From Pseudomonadota bacterium (GTDB taxonomy: Bacteria; Pseudomonadota; Alphaproteobacteria; Sphingomonadales; Sphingomonadaceae), in contig JAFECL010000088.1 of the NCBI GenBank assembly GCA_018242165.1, positions 1 through 34,480 of the forward strand: a DNA stretch of 34,480 nucleotides, given 5' to 3'. Of this stretch, positions 1-7,015 are shown one piece after another (within the stretch, counting starts at the first letter, position 1; each line of letters opens with the position of its first letter). A program made the position numbers and the translations under genes. The notes beneath the pieces were generated by a model. That model saw nothing but the letters and a program-made list of their open reading frames with translations. It did not search any database and was not told the origin of the DNA.

Positions 1-720
1 CAGCTGGGCGGATCGGCGCTGGTGATGGATGCCGGCACCACCCAGATTGGCCGTGGCGAGAGCATCGCCGATACGGCGCGGGTGCTGAGCCGGATGGTCG
101 ATGCGATCATGATCCGCACCGACGATCACGCCAAGATCGAGGAACTGGCCCATTACGCCAGCGTGCCGGTGATCAACGGCCTGACCGACCTGTCGCATCC
201 CTGCCAGATCATGGCCGATCTGCTGACCCTGATCGAGCACGGGCTGGCGCTGCCCGGGCTGGAAATGGCCTGGCTGGGCGATGGCAACAACGTGCTCAAT
301 TCGCTGATCGAGGCAGCAGGACTGCTGAAATTCACCATTCAGGTTGGCAGCCCGGACGGTTACGAGCCAGATATGGCCTTTGTCGAGCGAGCCCGCGCGG
401 CTGGGGCGACGATCCGCTTCACCACCGATGCAGCCACGGCGGTGGCCGGCGCGCAGGTGGTGGTGACCGATACCTGGGTCTCGATGGGGCAGCCCGGCGG
501 CGAGGCCAAGATCGCGGCGATGAGCCCCTATCAGGTCAATCCCGCGCTGATGGCTCTGGCGGCGCCAGGCGCACGGTTCCTGCACTGCCTGCCGGCGCAC
601 CGCGGTGAGGAAGTGACCGACGCGGTGATCGACGGGCCGCAATCGGTGGTTTGGGACGAGGCGGAAAACCGCATCCACGCCCAGAAGTCGGTGCTGCTCT
701 GGGCTTTCGGGCAGATTTAG
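1..720 (+). CDS. argF: Ornithine carbamoyltransferase, 5' end cut by window
   Basis: Transfers the carbamoyl group of carbamoyl phosphate to ornithine to make citrulline in cytosolic arginine synthesis. The reading frame is open from base 1, so the start and the N-terminal carbamoyl-phosphate (STRTR-type) loop lie outside the window; 239 residues remain. Visible family motifs are SHPCQ (HPC begins at visible residue 66), which contacts carbamoyl phosphate, and [11 protein letters not shown] (H195-V205), the ornithine-side Cys loop, followed by the conserved end [19 protein letters not shown] rather than an aspartate-carbamoyltransferase motif favours OTC. Hsp33 follows 12 bases after the stop, so the two genes may be cotranscribed. 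Confidence 0.95.
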   Translation, partial: QLGGSALVMDAGTTQIGRGESIADTARVLSRMVDAIMIRTDDHAKIEELAHYASVPVINGLTDLSHPCQIMADLLTLIEHGLALPGLEMAWLGDGNNVLNSLIEAAGLLKFTIQVGSPDGYEPDMAFVERARAAGATIRFTTDAATAVAGAQVVVTDTWVSMGQPGGEAKIAAMSPYQVNPALMALAAPGARFLHCLPAHRGEEVTDAVIDGPQSVVWDEAENRIHAQKSVLLWAFGQI

Positions 721-732
721 GCGGAGAGGCGG

Positions 733-1623
733 GTGGTGCAGAGCGAAACCGGCGAAGATCAGGTTCTGGCCTTCACCATCCCGGGGCGCGATGCGCGTGG
801 CCGGTTGGTGCGGCTGGGGCCGGTATTGCGCAAGGTGCTTGAGGCGCACGCCTATCCCGCCCCGATCCGCGATCTGCTGGCTGAAGCGCTGGTCCTGACC
901 GCGCTGCTGGGGGCCCTGCTGAAGGATCCCACAGGCCAGCTGACCATGCAGGCGCAGACCGAGCAGGGCATCGTCGATCTGCTGGTCTGTGATTATCGAG
1001 ACGGGGAATTGCGTGGCTATGTCCGCCACGATGCCGACCGGCTGGCGATGCTGGGGGCGCGGCCTTCGCTGTTTGCCCTGTTCGGGCAGGGCTATCTGGC
1101 GATTACATTCGACCTGGCCGCGACGGGGCAACGCTACCAGGGGATCGTGCCGCTGGAGGGCGATTCACTCGCGGCGGCGTGCCAGGCCTATTTTGTCCAG
1201 TCCGAACAGGTGCCGACGCTGATCCGGGTTACGGTAGGCGAGGGGCGTGACGGGCTGCATGCCGGGGCGCTGCTGGTCCAGCACCTGCCCGACGGTGAGG
1301 AAGGCCGCGAGCGGCTGCACGCCCGGCTCGACCATCCCGAGTGGGAACATGTCGCCGCGCTGGCCGGCAGCATCACCCCGCGCGAACTGTTGCAGGACGA
1401 CCTGACGCTGGAAGGGCTGGTCTGGCGCCTGTTTCACGAAGAGGCCGAGGTTCGCATCGAGCAAGGGCCGGCGCTGACCAAGGGTTGCCGCTGCACCGCC
1501 GAATACTATCGCTCGGTGCTGGCGCGGTTTCCGGCGGAAGATCTCGAGTCGATGCGCGATGAGCAGGGGCAGATCGTGGTCGACTGCGCCTTCTGCTCCA
1601 AGCTGTTCCCGATCGCGATCTGA
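733..1623 (+). CDS. hslO: Hsp33 redox-regulated chaperone
   Basis: Cytosolic holdase chaperone that becomes active when oxidants release zinc from its C-terminal cysteines. The protein has 296 residues, the usual size. The redox switch is visible as CxC (C252, C254) and CxxC (C285, C288), separated by the expected linker, so the metal site is complete. The start is GTG at 733, directly followed by a second GTG at 736; a purine-rich GGAGAGG stretch about 4-10 bases upstream serves either. It sits 12 bases behind argF. The argF-hslO order is, from memory, common in sphingomonads and related alphaproteobacteria. Confidence 0.95.
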   Translation: MVQSETGEDQVLAFTIPGRDARGRLVRLGPVLRKVLEAHAYPAPIRDLLAEALVLTALLGALLKDPTGQLTMQAQTEQGIVDLLVCDYRDGELRGYVRHDADRLAMLGARPSLFALFGQGYLAITFDLAATGQRYQGIVPLEGDSLAAACQAYFVQSEQVPTLIRVTVGEGRDGLHAGALLVQHLPDGEEGRERLHARLDHPEWEHVAALAGSITPRELLQDDLTLEGLVWRLFHEEAEVRIEQGPALTKGCRCTAEYYRSVLARFPAEDLESMRDEQGQIVVDCAFCSKLFPIAI

Positions 1624-1669
1624 CGGCGCGACAGTTGCCAAGCCCGCTCGCGGTGGCTAGCTCGGCGGC

Positions 1670-2356
1670 ATGAGTGATCAGGCAAAGATAGGTAAGCCGG
1701 CGGTCGTGTTGCTGTCGGGCGGGCTGGATTCGATGGTTTCGGCGGCGCTGGCGCGCGAGGCCGGCTTCGAGGTCTTCGCCCTGACCATCGACTACAACCA
1801 GCGGCACCGCCGCGAGATCGAAGCTGCCAAAGCCATCGCCACCCGGCTGGGAGCGCGGCGGCACGTGGTCCTGCCGCTGGATCTGCGCCAGTTCGGCGGT
1901 TCGGCGTTGACCGACGATATCGCGGTGCCGAAGGACGGGGTGGGGCCCGGCATTCCGGTGACCTATGTGCCGGCACGGAACCTTGTGTTCCTCAGCATCA
2001 CCCTCGCGTGGGCGGAGGCGCTGGCGGCTACGGACATCTTTATCGGCGTCAACGCGCTCGATTATTCGGGCTATCCCGATTGCCGGCCGGAATTCATCAC
2101 CGGCTTCCAGAATCTGGCCACGCTGGCAACCAAGGCGGGCGATGGCGGCCAAGCCTTCACGATCCATGCCCCGCTGCAACACCTCGGCAAGCGCGAGATT
2201 GTCGAGGAGGCCTATCGGCTGGGGATCGACCCGGCGCTAAGCTGGTCGTGCTACGATCCGCTACCGGATGGTCGCGCCTGCGGCGCCTGCGATTCGTGCC
2301 GCTTGCGGCTGGCCGGGTTCTCCGCCGCCGGTCGTTCAGACCCTATCGCCTACTGA
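1670..2356 (+). CDS. queC: 7-cyano-7-deazaguanine synthase QueC
   Basis: ATP-dependent enzyme converting 7-carboxy-7-deazaguanine to preQ0 on the path to queuosine tRNA modification. It has 228 residues, normal for the family. The N-terminal PP-loop LLSGGLDS (residues 14-21) binds ATP, and YNQRHRREI follows. The C-terminal zinc site is C194, C204, C207 and C210 within CGACDSC. queD and queE are not in this window. The gene is intact: the transposon inserted about 50 bases behind its stop, separating it from the convergent ompA, and no terminator of its own was seen between the stop and the insertion. Confidence 0.95.
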   Translation: MSDQAKIGKPAVVLLSGGLDSMVSAALAREAGFEVFALTIDYNQRHRREIEAAKAIATRLGARRHVVLPLDLRQFGGSALTDDIAVPKDGVGPGIPVTYVPARNLVFLSITLAWAEALAATDIFIGVNALDYSGYPDCRPEFITGFQNLATLATKAGDGGQAFTIHAPLQHLGKREIVEEAYRLGIDPALSWSCYDPLPDGRACGACDSCRLRLAGFSAAGRSDPIAY

Positions 2357-2408
2357 TCACCCGCATTCGCGGCGCCTTGCCCCAGGCCAAGCCTCGTCGC
2401 TGCCGCAC

Positions 2409-2416
2409 ATAGAAAA
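2409..2416 (+). repeat. Left target-site duplication of transposon
   Basis: The octamer ATAGAAAA immediately outside the left inverted repeat is repeated exactly at 5160-5167 immediately outside the right inverted repeat. An 8-bp duplication is the expected signature of IS1595-family transposition. Confidence 0.93.
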
Positions 2417-2443
2417 GGCGATTATATACCTTGCAAACACGGC
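2417..2443 (+). repeat. Left terminal inverted repeat (IRL)
   Basis: Begins GGCGATT and ends TTGCAAACACGGC. It pairs with the reverse complement of 5133-5159: 23 of 27 positions agree, with mismatches confined to the middle (positions 8, 10, 13 and 14). The conserved inner block is a likely transposase binding core. Confidence 0.92.
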
Positions 2444-2461
2444 GTTGATATGGCATAGAAT
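2431..2461 (+). promoter_or_regulatory. Possible transposase promoter
   Basis: TTGCAA (2431-2436, inside the left inverted repeat) and TAGAAT (2456-2461) resemble -35 and -10 boxes but are 19 bases apart, longer than ideal. If real, transposase binding to the repeat would repress its own promoter. Weak evidence only. Confidence 0.25.
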
Positions 2462-2481
2462 CCGGCAAGGAGTTCAATGTC

Positions 2482-3432
2482 ATGTCCGTTCTGTCCAAGC
2501 CCTACTTTCACAACGAGGAAGCGGCCTTCGCCTACCTTGAAAGCATCGTGTGGGCCGATGGAAAGGCTTGCCCGCACTGCGGTGGCGTGGATCGGATTAC
2601 GAAGGTGAAGGCCAATGCGGCGAAGCGTATCCGCGAAGGTCTGTGGCGCTGTGGCGACTGCAAAAAGCAGTTCACGGTCAAGGTTGGCACCGTGTTCGAA
2701 CACATGCGCTTGCCGCTCCACAAGGCTTTGCAGGCCGTCTACCTGATGACCAGCAGCAAGAAGGGTATCAGCGCGCACCAGCTTCACCGCGTCCTCGAGA
2801 TTACCTACAAGTCCGCATGGTTCCTGGCTCATCGTATCCGCGAAGCAATGCGCGAAGGCGACCTTGCTCCGTTCGGTTCGGGCGGTGGCATTGTCGAGAT
2901 TGACGAAACCTTCATCGGCGTTGACCGCACCGTGAAGCCCAAGGGCGAGAAGAAGGGCCGTGGTTACGCCCACAAGCACAAGGTTCTGTCGCTGATCGAC
3001 CGCAACACCGGTCGCCAGCGTTCAATGGTGGTGGACAGCCTCAAGGCCGCTGACCTGCTTCCGATCCTCAAAGAGAACATTGCGGCGGAAGCTATCGTGA
3101 TGACCGACGAGGCGGGCCAGTATCGCAATCTGTCGGACACCTTCGCCGCGCATGGCTTCACCCGCCACAGCGCAGGCCAGTACGTCGATTATGAGAACCC
3201 GACGATCCACACGAACACGATTGAAGGCGCGTTCTCGATTTTCAAGCGCGGCATGAAGGGCGTTTATCAGCACTGCCAGAAGAAGCACCTGCACCGCTAC
3301 GTCGCTGAGTTCGAGTTCCGCTACAACAACCGCGTTGCGCTGGGCTGCAATGATCAGGATCGCTCAGTTGCCGCATTCAAAGGCGCAGTTGGGAAGAGGC
3401 TGACGTATCAACAAACTGATTGCCAAGCCTAA
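2482..3432 (+). CDS. IS1595-family transposase (ISXO2-like DDE)
   Basis: Catalyses movement of the surrounding element. The protein has 316 residues and appears intact. The N-terminal zinc ribbon has C30, C33, C57 and C60; a helical segment (about 75-125) follows; the ISXO2-like catalytic domain starts at EIDETFIG (D141), continues with VMTDEAGQY (D209) and ends with HTNTIEGAF (H243, N245, E248), the acidic triad expected for this family. The start is ATG 2482 with AAGGAG nine bases upstream; an out-of-frame ATG at 2477 is not used. A strong intrinsic terminator lies 115 bases past the stop. The gene occupies the left third of the element and reads inward from the left end. Confidence 0.95.
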   Translation: MSVLSKPYFHNEEAAFAYLESIVWADGKACPHCGGVDRITKVKANAAKRIREGLWRCGDCKKQFTVKVGTVFEHMRLPLHKALQAVYLMTSSKKGISAHQLHRVLEITYKSAWFLAHRIREAMREGDLAPFGSGGGIVEIDETFIGVDRTVKPKGEKKGRGYAHKHKVLSLIDRNTGRQRSMVVDSLKAADLLPILKENIAAEAIVMTDEAGQYRNLSDTFAAHGFTRHSAGQYVDYENPTIHTNTIEGAFSIFKRGMKGVYQHCQKKHLHRYVAEFEFRYNNRVALGCNDQDRSVAAFKGAVGKRLTYQQTDCQA

Positions 3433-3547
3433 GTGACTGATAACGAATCCTTTATATAAGTTGTTAAATCAATAGGAATCATGTACTTAGATTCGCCCGC
3501 AGCACCTACGATCCGCGTGTGAGTAGGGGTGCGTGGGACTGAACTAA

Positions 3548-3574
3548 GGCCGCCCCCTTCAGGGCGGCCTTTTT
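3548..3574 (+). terminator. Intrinsic terminator inside transposon
   Basis: GGCCGCCC (3548-3555), a six-base loop, GGGCGGCC (3562-3569) and a run of five T make a textbook rho-independent terminator on the plus strand. It ends transposase transcription or a possible small RNA from 3433-3547. Its T run overlaps the stop codon of the opposing DUF3800 gene. Confidence 0.85.
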
Positions 3575-4374
3575 CACACCGGAACAATGCGATCTCTGCG
3601 CTTGTTTGTAGCGGCTTGGTTCACAACGTCAGCATTTAGCGTGTCATAGAGCGTGGCGTGGCCGCGCTTTACGCGCTTCTCCGCTAACGTACCACGCTCT
3701 GCCTCCAACTTCAGTCTAGCGCTGTAGACGATTAGGTCTGCTATCTGGAGAAACAGCGAAAGGCGCGACGCCTTCAGGTTGGCGTCCTTCGGGAACATGT
3801 CGAGTGGCAGGTTCGCTGTAGCTTTGCCGTTCCATCCTCCATGCCTCGATCCAGTAGGCATGAAGCGTGTGGCCTGGCGAAAGTATGAAATGTACTCAGG
3901 GTGACCGTCATCAAAGAGTAGCAGCCCATTTACCGCGTCGCCGCATTGGCGGCGGATGCGCTGGAACAACCCGAACATGGCGGCTTTGATCCCTTTGTGC
4001 CCCATCAGTTCGCTCTTGTCCGTTGCGAAAACCGTGATGACTGAATTGCTGGGCAGGAAGTCGATAGTCTGAAGCGCGTTTGAGTAGAGTTTTACCGCTT
4101 CATCAGGGCGAAGGTTCTGATGGGTTTTGAGCAAAAGCCCCTTGTGAGCAAGAATCTCATACCCGTGCAATTCGACCCTGCTTCGTATGTTGTGGGCGTC
4201 CGACAGGGACTTGCGCCAAGCTATGGCCTTATCCAGATAATCCTGCCAAACGAAGGTCCACACTCCTTCAACTTGCCGAAGGAGCGGGACCCTGACAGCA
4301 GTAACAAGCGACAACGGGAACCGCTCAGATTCATCAATGTAGAAAAGGTCGATTCCACCGTCACGTAAGTTCAT
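3574..4374 (-). CDS. DUF3800 family protein (transposon cargo)
   Basis: No activity can be named with certainty. The family is recognised from the N-terminal FYIDES motif (residues 11-16) and the C-terminal block with LSRLSLFLQIADLIVYSAR-like spacing near residues 203-221; the acidic residues in these two blocks and FDDGHPEYISYF in between suggest a nuclease-like (RNase H-type) fold, which is inference. Length 266 residues. ATG 4374 is only 13 bases from the start of the divergent 47-residue gene, and no good ribosome-binding site precedes it, so translation may be weak or leaderless. Homologues are often seen near mobile elements and defence genes (from memory). Confidence 0.75.
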   Translation of the reverse strand: MNLRDGGIDLFYIDESERFPLSLVTAVRVPLLRQVEGVWTFVWQDYLDKAIAWRKSLSDAHNIRSRVELHGYEILAHKGLLLKTHQNLRPDEAVKLYSNALQTIDFLPSNSVITVFATDKSELMGHKGIKAAMFGLFQRIRRQCGDAVNGLLLFDDGHPEYISYFRQATRFMPTGSRHGGWNGKATANLPLDMFPKDANLKASRLSLFLQIADLIVYSARLKLEAERGTLAEKRVKRGHATLYDTLNADVVNQAATNKRRDRIVPV

Positions 4375-4387
4375 GAGGCTAAATCAG

Positions 4388-4531
4388 ATGGATGACAAAA
4401 AGAGTCAATCCGACAAGTTCAAGGAAGCCGCCCGTGAGATCGGCGCGGACGAGGACGAGGCGCGCTGGAATGACCGGCTGCGAAAAGTGGCGAAGGCCAA
4501 ACCGGGGGATAATTCACCGCCGGAGTCTTGA
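4388..4531 (+). CDS. 47-residue charged small protein (transposon cargo)
   Basis: A short gene of 47 residues rich in Lys, Glu and Asp, with the core DKFKEAAREIGADEDEARW (from residue 9) and RLRKVAKAKP (from 30). It resembles small conserved proteins of alphaproteobacteria with the pattern KFKEAAREL...DEDEARFDERL, which I recognise but cannot name functionally. A GAGG ribosome-binding site lies 9 bases before ATG 4388. It is predicted to be mostly helical, soluble and without membrane segments. It runs head to head with DUF3800 (13 bases between start codons), so each gene's promoter must lie in or beyond the other. A partner or regulatory protein for DUF3800 is possible but is inference. Confidence 0.72.
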   Translation: MDDKKSQSDKFKEAAREIGADEDEARWNDRLRKVAKAKPGDNSPPES

Positions 4532-4557
4532 GGCATTATAGCACCGGAGGTATAATG
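4528..4557 (+). promoter_or_regulatory. Divergent promoter with palindromic -10 boxes
   Basis: On the plus strand TTGAGG (4528-4533) and TATAAT (4551-4556) are exactly 17 bases apart, a near-ideal sigma70 promoter. On the minus strand another TATAAT reads from 4540 to 4535, pointing toward DUF3800. The two -10 boxes are halves of a perfect inverted repeat, CATTATA (4534-4540) and TATAATG (4551-4557). It lies just after the 47-residue gene. Confidence 0.5.
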
Positions 4558-4634
4558 ATACCGTCATGAAACACGCATCCGATTGCGCCGTTAATGTCGG
4601 CCCCGCCTTTTTGCCTGGCCCTTGTGATTGCGGA

Positions 4635-5045
4635 TCAGACTTCCGCGTCGATCCGTTTGAACTGTTTCGCCCCCTTCTTGTATTGGGGGCGCGGCGCGGC
4701 AGATGGGACATTCGTCAAGCGAACGTCGAAGCACTCATCGAAGCAGAAGAGGCGCCAGTCGGGAATGGGCGGAGAATTACTCTGACCATCCACTTGGTAG
4801 ACGCTCATGGCTGGCCTGCCTGCGGTAGTGGTTCCGACGGTATGGACCTCAACGACGCGCTCACACCCGTCGTATTGCAGTTGTAAACACAGACTTTGGC
4901 GAAGTGCGGATAGGGCTAGCGCCTTGTTACCTTCAGCGCCGCCCAAATTCTTGGTGCGCCGAATCTGAACGGGAACCTTGGCATGACCTGAGCTTAGCCT
5001 TGGTGGAGTCGTAAAGCGCGAGCGAGTTGGCGGAACGCGAGCCAT
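4635..5045 (-). CDS. Small WYL-like domain protein (transposon cargo)
   Basis: A 136-residue protein. From about residue 40 it has a pattern I associate with short WYL-like ligand-sensing domains: ALRQSLCLQLQYDGCERVVE, then VGTTTAGRPAMSVYQVDG, DWRLFCFDE, and a tail APRPQYKKG followed by KQFKRIDAEV. The first 40 residues are basic and low in complexity, without a helix-turn-helix. ATG 5045 has GGAGAA four bases upstream, supporting this strand over the overlapping plus-strand frame. WYL domains often serve regulators of defence systems; that role is inference here. It is transcribed from the right end of the transposon inward and ends before the divergent promoter at 4528-4557. Confidence 0.65.
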   Translation of the reverse strand: MARVPPTRSRFTTPPRLSSGHAKVPVQIRRTKNLGGAEGNKALALSALRQSLCLQLQYDGCERVVEVHTVGTTTAGRPAMSVYQVDGQSNSPPIPDWRLFCFDECFDVRLTNVPSAAPRPQYKKGAKQFKRIDAEV

Positions 5046-5132
5046 TATATTCTCCGAATCGATTACTCGTTACGGAAATCATGTTGCCACACTGTTCTTG
5101 AGTCGAGTCAGGCCGTCCGTTTATCCCCGGAG

Positions 5133-5159
5133 GCCGTGTTTGCAAACTACACAATCGCC
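5133..5159 (-). repeat. Right terminal inverted repeat (IRR)
   Basis: Reverse complement begins GGCGATT and ends TTGCAAACACGGC, matching the left repeat at 23 of 27 positions. It forms the outer right boundary of the transposon. Confidence 0.92.
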
Positions 5160-5167
5160 ATAGAAAA
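5160..5167 (+). repeat. Right target-site duplication, also the ompA terminator U-tract
   Basis: ATAGAAAA, identical to 2409-2416. Read on the minus strand its TTTT is the U-run of the ompA terminator, so the transposon used the terminator tail as target. Confidence 0.93.
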
Positions 5168-5191
5168 GGGGGCCGGATCGCTCCGGCCCCC
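5160..5191 (-). terminator. Intrinsic terminator of ompA
   Basis: On the minus strand GGGGGCCGGA (5191-5182), loop GCGA, TCCGGCCCCC (5177-5168), then TTTTCTAT. This is a ten-base-pair GC stem followed by a U-run, 36 bases past the ompA stop. The duplication made by the transposon preserved the U-run. Confidence 0.9.
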
Positions 5192-5226
5192 TGATCTTGG
5201 CTTGAACCGTTTCCGGTTCGCGTCGC

Positions 5227-6342
<1,116 letters not shown>

Positions 6343-6438
6343 TATGCATTCCCCTTGTTTAATTGGAACCACCGAGCTGTGGCCCGTTTATCGCCAACCC
6401 GCGTTGCGCGCAAGCCAGCATTTTGGGGAACCTGTTGC

Positions 6439-6461
6439 AAAAAAGCCGCAAATCCGTGCGG
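6439..6461 (-). terminator. Weak intrinsic terminator after the GTA cluster
   Basis: On the minus strand a five-base-pair stem CCGCA/TGCGG with a six-base loop is followed by C and six T. It lies about 60 bases past the DUF2793 stop and about 100 bases before ompA, so it would separate the GTA transcript from ompA. The stem is short. Confidence 0.5.
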
Positions 6462-6522
6462 TTGGCGGGGTAAATTTCGGGCCTGCCGGTGGTGCCCGAC
6501 GCTGCCGGGAATCGCTTTGGAA

Positions 6523-6981
6523 TCAAGCGGCAGGGATAAGTCCCGCAGTGGTCAGCGCGGTCAGGATCTGGCCGATTGCGGCGCGGGCTTCGGCATCAAT
6601 CGTCGTTCCACCGCTGGGGCTGGCAGGGCGGCTGGCGGTTTTCCAACCGCCGGCATAGCGCATGTCCTGCGCCGTTGCCCGGTTCAGCACGCGCATGCCG
6701 TCCTGCGCGGCGATGAACAGCCAGTTGCCCGCCTGCCGCGCGGCCAGCTTGCCGGCCTGACCGGCCCAATCGCCGCTGGGCGCCGGGCCGACCAGCCAGC
6801 AGCTGCCTTCCACCGGGCTGGCGGGCGGAGCATTGGCCACCCCTTCGATCGCGCAATGCAACAAGGCGTCGCTCAGCGCGTGAGCCTCGTTCACATGGGC
6901 TTCCTTCTGGGCCTGGCCGGCAAACAGCAGGGGCAGGCCAAACCGCGGGCTGGCGCTGTCGAAGGTGAACGGCGTGGTCAT
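6523..6981 (-). CDS. DUF2793 protein, probable GTA tail fibre component
   Basis: A 152-residue protein with the DUF2793 hallmark near the start: PRFGLPLLFAGQAQKEAHVN, then EGSCWLVGPAPSGDWAGQ and NWLFIAAQDGMRV. In Rhodobacter capsulatus a DUF2793 protein encoded away from the main cluster is a tail fibre of the GTA; here the gene is the last of the cluster, 34 bases after g15, so a tail-tip or fibre role is inferred. ATG 6981 has GGAGTG upstream. A weak terminator follows. No coiled coil or collagen-like repeat is seen. Confidence 0.82.
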   Translation of the reverse strand: MTTPFTFDSASPRFGLPLLFAGQAQKEAHVNEAHALSDALLHCAIEGVANAPPASPVEGSCWLVGPAPSGDWAGQAGKLAARQAGNWLFIAAQDGMRVLNRATAQDMRYAGGWKTASRPASPSGGTTIDAEARAAIGQILTALTTAGLIPAA

Positions 6982-7015
6982 GGCATCACTCCAGTGGCAA
7001 GGTTGGTGGCGTCGA

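Larger units (their letters stand above)
2417..5159 (+). mobile_element. IS1595-type transposon with three cargo genes (2743 bp)
   Basis: The boundaries come from paired 27-bp terminal inverted repeats (2417-2443 and 5133-5159, four mismatches) and an exact 8-bp direct repeat outside them. Inside are the transposase (plus), a DUF3800 gene (minus), a 47-residue ORF (plus) and a WYL-like small protein (minus). Only about 950 bp are transposase; most of the rest is cargo or regulatory DNA. The interior is visibly less GC-rich than its neighbours, consistent with recent arrival. An identical target duplication and an intact transposase suggest it may still be mobile. Some IS1595 groups are known to carry passenger genes; which group this belongs to cannot be settled here. 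Confidence 0.9.

Noticed and set aside
1165-2182. Minus-strand frames opposite hslO and queC
   Set aside because: Antisense shadows of two intact, motif-supported genes.
4566-4886. Plus-strand frame of 106 codons behind the TATAAT box
   Set aside because: It overlaps the minus-strand WYL-like gene, which has a recognisable pattern and ribosome-binding site. The strong promoter upstream keeps a small doubt, but no motif was seen.
4933-5154. Minus-strand frame of 73 codons at the right transposon end
   Set aside because: Overlaps the right inverted repeat and the WYL-like start; no motif.
6343-6522. Extra gene between ompA and DUF2793
   Set aside because: Only a weak terminator and a promoter-like region were seen; no frame with motif or ribosome-binding site.
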